Assembly: GCA_009780135.1 (NCBI GenBank)
Contig: WRAP01000003.1
Span: forward strand, 1 to 64,000
DNA: 64,000 nucleotides
Reading direction: 5' to 3'
Source: Bacillota bacterium
Lineage (GTDB): Bacteria; Bacillota; Clostridia; Christensenellales; Pumilibacteraceae
The position numbers and the translations under genes were made by a program. Shown in pieces: positions 50,586 to 58,948 of the stretch. Position 1 is the first letter of the stretch; the number at the start of each line of letters is the position of its first letter. The notes under the pieces were generated by a model, which was not told the DNA's origin, did not search any database, and saw only the letters and a program-made list of their open reading frames with translations.

Positions 50586-51899
50586 ATGAAAGTAAATATT
50601 AAAACAGAAGAAAAACAAAATCAGCAAGTTATATTAGTGTTAGATTTTAGCGGACATCATAAAGAGCTTATAGCAAGATGTGTTAGAGATTTACATGTGT
50701 TTAGTAAAATTTTACCTAGTACTACAACAGTTGGCGATATTAAAGAGATAAAGCCTATCGGAATTATTTTTGCAGGTAATCCGAGCGAAAAAACGAATAA
50801 AGAAATATCAAATTTGAATATTCCTATTCTATGTGTTTCTAGTCATAAGGAGTTAGAAAAGGCAAAAATTAAAAACTTTTTATTTAATCTTTGCGGTGCT
50901 GTAGGCGATTATAAGTTATCGAATTATATAGATGAGCAAGTAGAAGCTATTCGTACTGCTGTAGGCGATAAAAAAGTTTTACTTGGTCTTAGTGGTGGTG
51001 TAGACAGTAGTGTTACAGCGGCACTTATTGCTAAAGCTATCCCTAATCAGCTAGTATGTGTGTTTGTAGATACAGGTTTAATGCGTAAAAATGAGGGCGA
51101 CGAGGTTGAAGAAGCGTTTGGTAACAGAAATCTTAATTTTATTAGAGTAAATGCCGAAAGCTATTTTTTAGAAAAGTTAGCGGGAGTAATCGACCCAGAG
51201 CAAAAACGCAAAGTAATAGGCGAAGCATTTATTAGAGTGTTTGAAGCTGAGGCAAATAAACTAAAAGATATTTCGTTTTTTGCTCAAGGCACGATTTATC
51301 CTGATATTGTAGAGTCTGGTATAGGTAAAGTTGCTACTATTAGATATATTAGCGATTTAGTGAAAGAAACTCACGACGGCGATACAATTAAAAGTCATCA
51401 TAATGTTGGTGGATTGCCTAAAGATATGGATTTTGAGGGGCTTGTTGAACCGCTTAGCGGTTTATTTAAGGATGAAGTTAGGGCAATAGGTGTGCTACTT
51501 GGTTTGCCTGATTACCTTGTGCGAAGACAGCCGTTTCCGGGTCCAGGGTTAGGGGTTAGGATTATCGGCGAGATTACTAAAGAAAAATGTGATATTTTGC
51601 GAGAGGCCGATTTTATTTTGCGAGAAGAAATTGATAAAGAAAATAAAAAGCCTAGTCAATATTTTACTGTTTTAACTAATACTGATAGCGTTGGTATTAA
51701 AGGCGATAAGCGTACTTATAGTAGAGTTATTGCTCTTAGAGCAGTAGATACCGATGACTTTATGACATGTAGCTATACACAAATTTCTCACGATATACTT
51801 TGTCGTATTTCAAGTCGTATAACAACCGAAATAGAAAGCATTAGTCGTGTAGTATATGATATAACAAGTAAGCCTCCTGCTACAATAGAATGGGAATAG
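50586..51899 (+). CDS. guaA: GMP synthase with a decayed glutaminase domain
   Basis: Converts XMP to GMP. The synthetase part is intact: PP-loop SGGVDSS (136-142), RRQPFPGPGLG and the ending KPPATIEWE. The glutamine amidotransferase part is reduced to about 95 residues against about 190 normally. It starts normally (ILVLDFSGHHKELIARCVRDL), but where the nucleophile motif GxCYGMQ should be it reads PILCVSSHKEL (Ser85 at the Cys position). It then jumps directly to IKNFLFNLCG, so the segment with the catalytic His and Glu is missing. Total 437 residues instead of about 515. It should use ammonia only. Confidence 0.95.
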   Translation: MKVNIKTEEKQNQQVILVLDFSGHHKELIARCVRDLHVFSKILPSTTTVGDIKEIKPIGIIFAGNPSEKTNKEISNLNIPILCVSSHKELEKAKIKNFLFNLCGAVGDYKLSNYIDEQVEAIRTAVGDKKVLLGLSGGVDSSVTAALIAKAIPNQLVCVFVDTGLMRKNEGDEVEEAFGNRNLNFIRVNAESYFLEKLAGVIDPEQKRKVIGEAFIRVFEAEANKLKDISFFAQGTIYPDIVESGIGKVATIRYISDLVKETHDGDTIKSHHNVGGLPKDMDFEGLVEPLSGLFKDEVRAIGVLLGLPDYLVRRQPFPGPGLGVRIIGEITKEKCDILREADFILREEIDKENKKPSQYFTVLTNTDSVGIKGDKRTYSRVIALRAVDTDDFMTCSYTQISHDILCRISSRITTEIESISRVVYDITSKPPATIEWE

Positions 51900-51956
51900 T
51901 TAAATAAAAAATGAAAAACACTAGGATTTATAGAAAAATAAAGAGAAAAACACATC

Positions 51957-53585
51957 ATGCAAACAGAAGTAAATACAAATAAAAAAAAGACAAAATTTAT
52001 TTTCGTAACTGGCGGTGTATTGTCGGGGTTAGGAAAAGGCATAGCAGCTGCAAGTTTAGGCAGGCTATTAAAGCAAAGAGGACTAAAGGTAGCCGCACAA
52101 AAGCTAGACCCTTATATGAATGTAGACCCAAGTAAAATGAGTCCATTTCAACACGGTGAAGTTTTTGTAACTGATGACGGAGCTGAAACAGATTTAGACT
52201 TAGGGCATTACGAGCGTTTTATTGATGAAAATCTAACTGAATTTTCTAGCTTAACTAGCGGTAAAGTCTATTGGGAAGTGCTTAAAAAAGAGCGTGCAGG
52301 CGGTTTTAACGGTGGCACTGTGCAAATTATACCCGATGTTACTAATGCGGTTAAGGATTTTATATATCAAAAAGCTGCGACTTCAGGTGCTGATGTTTTG
52401 ATATCTGAGATAGGTGGTACGGTAGGCGATATAGAAAGTCAGCCGTATTTAGAAACTGCTAGACAAATTTATCTAAAAGAAGGTGCCGACAACTGTATTT
52501 TTATACACCTAACTTGGGTGCCTTATCTAAAATGTAGTGGGGAGCATAAATCTAAACCTAGTCAGCATTCGGTAAAAGAGCTTAGAAGCTTGGGTATTTC
52601 GCCTAACATTATTATAACAAGAGCCGACGAACCTCTGCAAGAGGGCATTAAAGAAAAAATTTCTAAATTTTGCAATGTAGACGAAGATTGCGTTATTGAA
52701 AACGAAACTGTTGGTACGCTTTACGAAGTTCCGTTGCGTTTATATGAGGGTGGGCTTTGCAAAGTGGTATGTAGAGAATTAAAAATAGAAGCTCCAGAAC
52801 CTAATTTAACCGAATGGAGAGGCTTAGTTGCTAAAATTGCGGCTCATAAAACAAAAACTAAAATTGCTATTGTGGGCAAATATATAAAATTGCACGATGC
52901 TTATCTGTCTATAGTTGAAAGTCTTAAGCACGCTGGTTTTGAATTGGGTGTTTGTGTAGATATAGAATGGGTAGATAGCGAGGCCCTTAACGACAAAATC
53001 GCCGCTAAAATCTTTAAAGGCATAAATGGTATTATTGTGCCCGGTGGCTTTGGCGGTAGAGGCTTCGATGGCAAAATAGCTACGGCCAAATATGCTAGAG
53101 AAAATGATATTCCGTATTTAGGCATTAGCTTTGGACTTCAAGCAGCAGTTATAGATTTTGCTAAAAATGTAGCGGGACTAAAAGATGCTGATTCTATCGA
53201 GATAGACGAAAATACTTCTTGTGCCGTGATAGATTATATGGAAAGCGAAAAGGCTAACGGTAAAACTGATAGTACTCTTAGGCTTGGGGCATATCCGTGT
53301 GCTGTAGCAAAAGGCACTAAACTACACAAGGCTTATAATAAAGATGAAATATCAGAGCGTCATCGCCATAGGTTTGAGTTTAACAACATATATAGAAAAG
53401 TTCTATCAGAAAAGGGTATGGTTTTTAGTGGCATTTCGCCTGATGATACGCTAGTAGAAGCAATAGAACTATCTGACAAGAAATTTTTTGTAGGCGTTCA
53501 ATTTCATCCGGAATTCAAAAGTCGTCCTAATCGCCCGCATCCATTGTTTTTAGAACTTCTAAGAGCAACAAGTAAGAGCAAATAA
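51957..53585 (+). CDS. pyrG: CTP synthase with the glutaminase nucleophile changed to Ser
   Basis: Makes CTP from UTP, ATP and an amino donor. The synthase domain (1-265) is standard: FVTGGVLSGLGKGI, LDPYMNVDP, HLTWVPYL. The glutaminase domain is full length with the oxyanion region PGGFGGRG and the later FHPEF (His517, Glu519). The nucleophile motif, normally GICLGMQ, reads GISFGLQ, with AGC coding Ser391. Glutamine hydrolysis should be lost while ammonia use and GTP binding may remain. 542 residues, normal. It follows guaA after 57 bases. Confidence 0.96.
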   Translation: MQTEVNTNKKKTKFIFVTGGVLSGLGKGIAAASLGRLLKQRGLKVAAQKLDPYMNVDPSKMSPFQHGEVFVTDDGAETDLDLGHYERFIDENLTEFSSLTSGKVYWEVLKKERAGGFNGGTVQIIPDVTNAVKDFIYQKAATSGADVLISEIGGTVGDIESQPYLETARQIYLKEGADNCIFIHLTWVPYLKCSGEHKSKPSQHSVKELRSLGISPNIIITRADEPLQEGIKEKISKFCNVDEDCVIENETVGTLYEVPLRLYEGGLCKVVCRELKIEAPEPNLTEWRGLVAKIAAHKTKTKIAIVGKYIKLHDAYLSIVESLKHAGFELGVCVDIEWVDSEALNDKIAAKIFKGINGIIVPGGFGGRGFDGKIATAKYARENDIPYLGISFGLQAAVIDFAKNVAGLKDADSIEIDENTSCAVIDYMESEKANGKTDSTLRLGAYPCAVAKGTKLHKAYNKDEISERHRHRFEFNNIYRKVLSEKGMVFSGISPDDTLVEAIELSDKKFFVGVQFHPEFKSRPNRPHPLFLELLRATSKSK

Positions 53586-53614
53586 AAACAATTTAATAGC
53601 AATTTAATAGCAAT

Positions 53615-53649
53615 AAAAAGAACGAAAGAATAGTTCTTTCGTTCTTTTT
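53615..53649. terminator. Terminator of the guaA-pyrG unit
   Basis: 16-bp perfect stem AAAAAGAACGAAAGAA and complement, 3-base loop. Confidence 0.92.
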
Positions 53650-53673
53650 ATATAAATTTTGTAAAAAATGCGT

Positions 53674-53703
53674 TTGACACCATTAAATCAAATCGGTTAT
53701 ACT
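53674..53703 (+). promoter_or_regulatory. Promoter predicting a leaderless mRNA
   Basis: Perfect TTGACA (53674-53679), 18 bases, TATACT (53698-53703), then 7 bases to ATG 53711. Confidence 0.7.
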
Positions 53704-53710
53704 AAAGGCT

Positions 53711-54832
53711 ATGATAGATAACCGCATAATTAAATTAGCAAAAAACTTAGTAAATTACTCAGTACAAGCCAAAAAAGGCGATAAAGTTTTAATAGAAGCA
53801 AGTGGTATAGAGCCCGCTTTAATCACAGAATTAGTAAAAGAAGTCTACGCTGTAGGAGCTTTCCCATTTGTAGAAATTTATGATAGTAAAATTCAAAGAG
53901 CCATTTTAAACGGAATGACTAAAGAGCACGCTGATAGTATGGCTAAATACGCCGGTAGCCGTATGGAAGAAATGCAATGCTACATAGGCATTCGTGGAGG
54001 TAAAAACTCATTTGAGACTAGCGATGTAGAGCATAGCAAATTAGAAATCTATTCTAAATACTACGGTCATCCTGTTCATCAAAATAGAAGAGTGGCTAAA
54101 ACCCGTTGGGTTGTGCTTAGATACCCTAACGAAAGTATGGCGCAATTAGCCGGTATGAGTACCGAAAAATTTACAAACTACTATTTTGATGTTTGTAATT
54201 TAGATTATTCTAAAATGGATAAGGCTATGGACGAAGCTAAGGTATTCTTAAAAAAAGTAGATAAAGTGAGAATACTAGCTCCCGATAAGCAAACGGATTT
54301 AACCTTTAGCATAAAAGATATTGGTGTAAAAAAATGCTCAGGTAGAATGAATATTCCTGATGGCGAAATTTTTTCGGCACCCGTTAAAAATAGCATAAAT
54401 GGTACAATTAAATTTAATGCTCCAAGCATTCATAACGGTACAAAATTTGAGGATATTTTTCTAACCTTCAAAGATGGCAAGGTGGTAAAATCAAGTGCTA
54501 ACTTTAGCGAAAAGCTAGAAAAGGTTTTAGATACCGATGCAGGCAGTCGCTTTGTGGGTGAATTTGCTCTTGGTGTAAATCCTTTTATTACAGAGCCTAT
54601 GGGCGATATTTTATTTGATGAGAAAATCTCGGGTAGTATTCATATGGCTTTAGGTAACTGCTATGACGAAGCCCCTAATGGTAACGAGAGTGCAGTTCAC
54701 TGGGATTTAGTGCACATTCAAACTCCTGAGTTTGGCGGTGGCGAAATTTATTTTGACGATAAGTTAGTGCGTAAAGACGGTATTTTTGTAGCAAAAGAAT
54801 TGCTTTGCTTAAATCCGGAGAATCTTAAATAG
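53711..54832 (+). CDS. M29-family aminopeptidase (AmpS/T type)
   Basis: Cytoplasmic metallo-aminopeptidase that trims N-terminal residues. 373 residues, somewhat short for the family (about 410). The C-terminal half carries the metal ligands in their usual order: NIPDGEIF, FVGEFALG, SGSIHMALG, and SAVHWDLVHI. The N-terminal half has the VLIEASG and EIYDSKIQRA dimer regions. The mRNA is predicted to begin at the ATG. No change at metal sites is seen. Confidence 0.92.
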   Translation: MIDNRIIKLAKNLVNYSVQAKKGDKVLIEASGIEPALITELVKEVYAVGAFPFVEIYDSKIQRAILNGMTKEHADSMAKYAGSRMEEMQCYIGIRGGKNSFETSDVEHSKLEIYSKYYGHPVHQNRRVAKTRWVVLRYPNESMAQLAGMSTEKFTNYYFDVCNLDYSKMDKAMDEAKVFLKKVDKVRILAPDKQTDLTFSIKDIGVKKCSGRMNIPDGEIFSAPVKNSINGTIKFNAPSIHNGTKFEDIFLTFKDGKVVKSSANFSEKLEKVLDTDAGSRFVGEFALGVNPFITEPMGDILFDEKISGSIHMALGNCYDEAPNGNESAVHWDLVHIQTPEFGGGEIYFDDKLVRKDGIFVAKELLCLNPENLK

Positions 54833-54842
54833 TAAGTAAAAT

Positions 54843-55091
54843 ATGCGTATACTAATCGAATATTATAAATATGATACTTTAATTGAAGGCAAAGATGTCG
54901 GTAGAAAAGAACTTCAAAAAATGTTTAATAAGGCTATTAAATTAAGGAATAACAATTATGATGGCTTTGCAGAATTGTTTTGTGAGTTATTTGATTTTAA
55001 GGTTCTTAAAGTTATTCATGAAAAAGTTTGCTATGAAGAATGGGATTATATTTTAGATATTGATACGGACTTAATTTTATCTTCATACTAA
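54843..55091 (+). CDS. Small acidic protein, unknown
   Basis: 82 residues, starting 10 bases after the aminopeptidase stop and probably co-transcribed. Sequence pattern: strand (MRILIEYYKYD), helix (KELQKMFNKAIKLRN), helix (FAELFCELFDF), strand (YILDID). No family recognised. Confidence 0.55.
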   Translation: MRILIEYYKYDTLIEGKDVGRKELQKMFNKAIKLRNNNYDGFAELFCELFDFKVLKVIHEKVCYEEWDYILDIDTDLILSSY

Positions 55092-55101
55092 AAAACAAAA
55101 A

Positions 55102-56142
55102 ATGTTAAATAACGAATTTCAAAAAAATTCAAAAAACACACAAGAAGAGGCGACGATGGGTGAAACATCGTCGCCCCCTTTAGAAAACACATCAGTAGAT
55201 TTATCATCTGCGAATCTTGTATCGCAGGGTATAAATAAAAAACAATTCACAATAGATACACTCCTTATAATGCTGGGATGTTTGCTTATGGCCTTTAGTG
55301 CTGTTGCGTTTTTTATACCATATAATGTAGTTTCGGGTGGTTTTTCTGGCTTTGCTATAGCACTTTTTTGGCTTTACGAAAACACAGGTATGGCTTGGCT
55401 AACACCAGGTATTGTAACAATTATTATGAATATTCCACTTTTTATTATAGCAATAAAAATTAAAGGTAGGAGTTTCGGAGTTTTTAGTTTAATTGGGTTA
55501 GTTACTTTTTCGATATTTTTGGATGTGTTTATAAGGCTAGATTTGCCGTATCATTTAGCACAAATAACCGATGGAAATGAATTACTTTCCACTCTTTATG
55601 GAGGAGCAACATCAGGTATTGGTTGGGGATTGCTTGTGCGTCGTGGCGGATCTACCGGCGGTAGCGATATGCTAAGTAATATTCTTCATACTAAATATCC
55701 ACTTTTTAACTATGGTACAATTCTACTTATGATAGACGGTTTTGTTGTTCTTTTTAGTGGTATTGTTAATGCAATTTTAGGTGGCGGTATTATATATGGT
55801 ATTCGTCCGATGTTATTTGCTTTTATAGCGATTTTCCTTACGGCTATGATAGCTGATTATATTATAGTAGGTAAAAACCGAGCCGTAACATACTTTATAA
55901 TTTGCGATAAGCCTCAAGAAATGGCAGAGGCGATTATGCAAAATATTCGGCGTGGTGTAACGGCATTAACCGCTAGGGGAGTGTATAATAATACCGATAG
56001 AGAAGTATTAGTGTGTGTGGTTAAACGCAGTCAAGCGATTCATCTAAAACGACTTGTATTTGAAGTAGATAAAAAAGCCTTTATATTTGCTAATGCCACA
56101 AGCGAAGTGTATGGACAAGGTTTTTTAACAGACTTAAAGTAA
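55102..56142 (+). CDS. YitT-family membrane protein
   Basis: 346 residues. After a hydrophilic head come five to six membrane helices (about 53-235, with FIPYNVVSGGFSGFA and RRGGSTGGSDMLSN). A C-terminal cytoplasmic DUF2179 domain follows (YFIICDKPQEMAEAIM to VYGQGFLTDLK). This is the YitT layout. Function of the family is not settled. The head contains a short palindrome, GGCGACGATG/CATCGTCGCC at 55150-55176, encoding EATMGETSSP. Confidence 0.88.
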   Translation: MLNNEFQKNSKNTQEEATMGETSSPPLENTSVDLSSANLVSQGINKKQFTIDTLLIMLGCLLMAFSAVAFFIPYNVVSGGFSGFAIALFWLYENTGMAWLTPGIVTIIMNIPLFIIAIKIKGRSFGVFSLIGLVTFSIFLDVFIRLDLPYHLAQITDGNELLSTLYGGATSGIGWGLLVRRGGSTGGSDMLSNILHTKYPLFNYGTILLMIDGFVVLFSGIVNAILGGGIIYGIRPMLFAFIAIFLTAMIADYIIVGKNRAVTYFIICDKPQEMAEAIMQNIRRGVTALTARGVYNNTDREVLVCVVKRSQAIHLKRLVFEVDKKAFIFANATSEVYGQGFLTDLK

Positions 56143-56298
56143 AAGTTATTGAATATTATAATAACGAGTAATGGATATTAAATATTTAATGAAGAATGTC
56201 GGATTTATTATTTGTGATTAAGAATAGCAAAATTATAGATACATCTTTTTAGTACATTGCTCTTTCGCAATAATTATTTGGCAACTTTAACTCCGCTG

Positions 56299-56329
56299 AA
56301 TATGGGATGATTACCAATCGCCCGAGCAA
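56299..56329 (+). repeat. REP element
   Basis: ATGGGATGATTACCAATCGC then CCGAGC; tail intact, head changed. Confidence 0.6.
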
Positions 56330-56351
56330 TAAAAAGTATTGTTTAATTTTT

Positions 56352-56381
56352 TGCAACGAAGTGGCATTTTAAAGTGTATTA
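56352..56381 (+). promoter_or_regulatory. ECF-sigma-type promoter
   Basis: TGCAAC (56352-56357), 16 bases, GTGTATTA (56374-56381). Matches the copy at 49160-49189 in both boxes, in spacing and in much of the spacer (ATTTTAAxGTG). Confidence 0.6.
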
Positions 56382-56412
56382 TATTTAGAAGACTATAAGG
56401 AGATATAATTAT

Positions 56413-57573
56413 ATGAAAATTCTACAAAACAAAACAGCTAAAAATATATCCGATTTTTTGATAATACTATTTTTAGCATTTGCTTTTTTTGGTGCAATGC
56501 ATTTATCTACTGCCATAACGGTAGAAGCTAATATGGGACCGCCACCGCCTGTTGGCGATAATAGCGGTATTGTTTTTACTCGGCACGATGCCATACAGGT
56601 TGATTCGCAAGTTTTAGATATAGAATTTATTAGTCCAAGCCGTGCTTATATAACCGCTACATATACAATGACTAATTCAAGTAACAAAGCTGTTAGCGTG
56701 CAGTCAATGTTTTTATCTCCTGTATATTACATGAGATGGCAGGATAATGCTAGGGAATATACTATAAAGGCAGGAGGTAATCCGCTAGATTATATTGTTG
56801 AAGTATTTTTTTATGAAGGACAAAATGTTGGTGGAGCAGATGCCCTGTTGAATTGGCAAGAAATCTTAGCAAACAATCCATCAATAGAAGAAATTGAAAA
56901 AGAATACTCTTGGATGTTAGATTATTATTTTCTTAGTGCCGTAACATTTGAGATAGATTTTTTGCCTAATCAAACTCAAGATGTTGTTGTTAGATATTTG
57001 TACACTTCTTACTTCAATCACTGGCGAAATGTAAGGGTTTTGCGTTATCTTTTAACACCTGCGAGATACTGGAAATATTACGGCGATTTGACTATAAATA
57101 TCTCGCTGTACGAGGGGCATATTGTATCATCTACACTAGATTTAGTTAGACAAAGTCGTAGAGTATATGTTTATAATAGTAATGGGTTGCCTAGTAACGA
57201 ACTTAGAATAGAAATTAGCCCTATGCCTAGAGGATTTGTGTTTTTAAGGAGTGGTAGTCCTACGCTGTTTATTCTTTTTATTTTACTTACTGTAGTATTG
57301 GCGGTGGCACTTGTTTTTGTTGTGATACTACTAATTAAAAAACGATTACAGAAAAAAATAACTATAGCTAGTTTTGTTTGGTGGTTAGTGTTTTTATTTT
57401 TTTCTGCTTTAGGTATTACATTCATTTCGTTATTAGTGTTTTCAATTTTTTTATCTGGGTTTCATTGGATAATTGCTATTTGGTTAATAATTTCAATTTG
57501 TTTCTTAGGTTTTAGTGGTTTACTTTTAATCCCAACACTTATTGTAAATAAAAGAAATAAAAATACCGCTTAA
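56413..57573 (+). CDS. Membrane protein with large extracellular domain, unknown
   Basis: 386 residues. An N-terminal signal/anchor (about 13-38) leads into a PPPPV stretch. A beta-rich outer domain (about 50-285) is rich in Tyr and Trp (YYMRWQDNAREYT, SYFNHWRNVRVLRYL). Three closely spaced C-terminal helices follow (about 290-316, 322-348, 354-380). The outer domain resembles the exported parts of envelope stress proteins but has no known motif. AAGGAGAT precedes the ATG. The ECF-type promoter links it to the DUF4349 lipoprotein. Confidence 0.7.
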   Translation: MKILQNKTAKNISDFLIILFLAFAFFGAMHLSTAITVEANMGPPPPVGDNSGIVFTRHDAIQVDSQVLDIEFISPSRAYITATYTMTNSSNKAVSVQSMFLSPVYYMRWQDNAREYTIKAGGNPLDYIVEVFFYEGQNVGGADALLNWQEILANNPSIEEIEKEYSWMLDYYFLSAVTFEIDFLPNQTQDVVVRYLYTSYFNHWRNVRVLRYLLTPARYWKYYGDLTINISLYEGHIVSSTLDLVRQSRRVYVYNSNGLPSNELRIEISPMPRGFVFLRSGSPTLFILFILLTVVLAVALVFVVILLIKKRLQKKITIASFVWWLVFLFFSALGITFISLLVFSIFLSGFHWIIAIWLIISICFLGFSGLLLIPTLIVNKRNKNTA

Positions 57574-57632
57574 ATCGTGCTACTTTAGTACACTGTTCAT
57601 CCAAATGATTGATAAGTAATTAGAAGAATTTT

Positions 57633-57666
57633 AACTGTAGGGGCGACACTTTGTCGAAGAGCCTAG
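57633..57666 (+). repeat. REP element
   Basis: TGTAGGGGCGACACTTTGTC then GAAGAGCC; GTAG head intact. Confidence 0.7.
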
Positions 57667-57686
57667 AAAAAAGTGAAATGTAAACA

Positions 57687-58919
57687 ATGGCAAAAAAGAG
57701 AAAAAAAATTAAAAAAATGAAAAAGGCTCCTAATTGGATGTTTTGGATTTTAAGAACACTCTTAAGGCCAATATTAAAATGCAAATATAATTATTCTTTT
57801 GATAGAAGCACCTCTAAAGGGATTAAACGCCCTTGCCTTATTGTGTGTAATCATCAAGCGGGCTTTGATCAGTTTGCTGTTGGGCTAGGTGTTAAATTTG
57901 GTATAAATTTTGTGGCTAGCGACACGATTTTCAGACACGGACTTCAAAGCTATGCTATGCTAAAACTAACTCGACCTATCCCGATTACAAAAGGAACTGC
58001 TGACCCAGTCGCTATAAAAAGTATGATGGAGGTAGCAAAAATCGGTGGAGCAGTTGGAATTTTTCCTGAGGGTAATCGCTGTTTTTACGGCGAAACTATG
58101 ACGGTTGGCAAGGGTACGGGTAGACTCGCTAAAAAACTTGCTGTTCCGCTTGTTATTATGCGACTTAGTGGTGTTTATTTAACTAAGCCAAGATGGAAAA
58201 TTAAACCTAATAAAGGCAAATCAACAGGTAAAGTTGTACGAATTTTAAGTGTAGAAGAATTAGAAAAATTAACTGCTTTAGAAGTTCAAGAAATCATCGA
58301 AAAAGAACTATACATAAATGAATTTGAATATAACAAAGAACAAAAAATCAAATTTATAGGCAAAGCAAGAGCCGAGCATTTGGAAAGTGTTTTGTTTTAT
58401 TGCCCAAATTGTCATACATTTGATGGCTTAAAATCTGAAAAACACAGTTTTTTTTGTTTAAAATGTAACATGAAAACCGAAATAGACGAATATGGTTTTT
58501 TTACTACTTATGTAGGGGCATTCAGTGAACGCCCGCAAATTCCGGAAACTATATTAGAATGGTCTAAACAACAAATAGAATATATCAAAAATTTTGATTT
58601 TTCTGCATTTATTGATAAACCGATTTTTAGTGACAATAATATAGAATTTTCTAAAGCAATAAAAGCGAAAAAACAAACCGATACACAAAAGGGAAGCATC
58701 GCATTTTATGGCGATAGAATAAGAGTATGCGAACAAGATATTTATTTTAGCGATATAAAAGCGTTATCAATACAAGAAGTACGCAAGCTAACTATTTATA
58801 CTACCACCGATGCTCTTGTTATTGATGCTCCTCTAAAATACAACCTAATGAAATATATGATTTGTGCTTATCATATAAAGCATACGCAAGAAAAAAAATT
58901 AGAATATTATGGATATTAA
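57687..58919 (+). CDS. PlsC-type acyltransferase with zinc ribbon and C-terminal extension
   Basis: 410 residues. The PlsC acyltransferase domain (about 45-210) has the catalytic NHQAGFD (55-61; family form NHxxxxD) and the substrate motif FPEGNR (126-131). It should acylate lysophosphatidate or a related acceptor at the membrane. A zinc ribbon (CPNCHTF...CLKC, about 239-260) and a C-terminal domain follow. Residues 276-284 (VGAFSERPQ) are the translation of a REP element inserted in frame. No Shine-Dalgarno site is visible. Confidence 0.82.
   Translation: MAKKRKKIKKMKKAPNWMFWILRTLLRPILKCKYNYSFDRSTSKGIKRPCLIVCNHQAGFDQFAVGLGVKFGINFVASDTIFRHGLQSYAMLKLTRPIPITKGTADPVAIKSMMEVAKIGGAVGIFPEGNRCFYGETMTVGKGTGRLAKKLAVPLVIMRLSGVYLTKPRWKIKPNKGKSTGKVVRILSVEELEKLTALEVQEIIEKELYINEFEYNKEQKIKFIGKARAEHLESVLFYCPNCHTFDGLKSEKHSFFCLKCNMKTEIDEYGFFTTYVGAFSERPQIPETILEWSKQQIEYIKNFDFSAFIDKPIFSDNNIEFSKAIKAKKQTDTQKGSIAFYGDRIRVCEQDIYFSDIKALSIQEVRKLTIYTTTDALVIDAPLKYNLMKYMICAYHIKHTQEKKLEYYGY
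58510..58540 (+). repeat. REP element inside the acyltransferase gene
   Basis: ATGTAGGGGCATTCAGTGAA then CGCCCGC, in frame, in the link between zinc ribbon and C-terminal domain. Frame is the same as that of the first copy in the transposase gene. Confidence 0.8.
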
Positions 58920-58948
58920 ATTATTGTTATAAAAGGAGAATTATAAAA

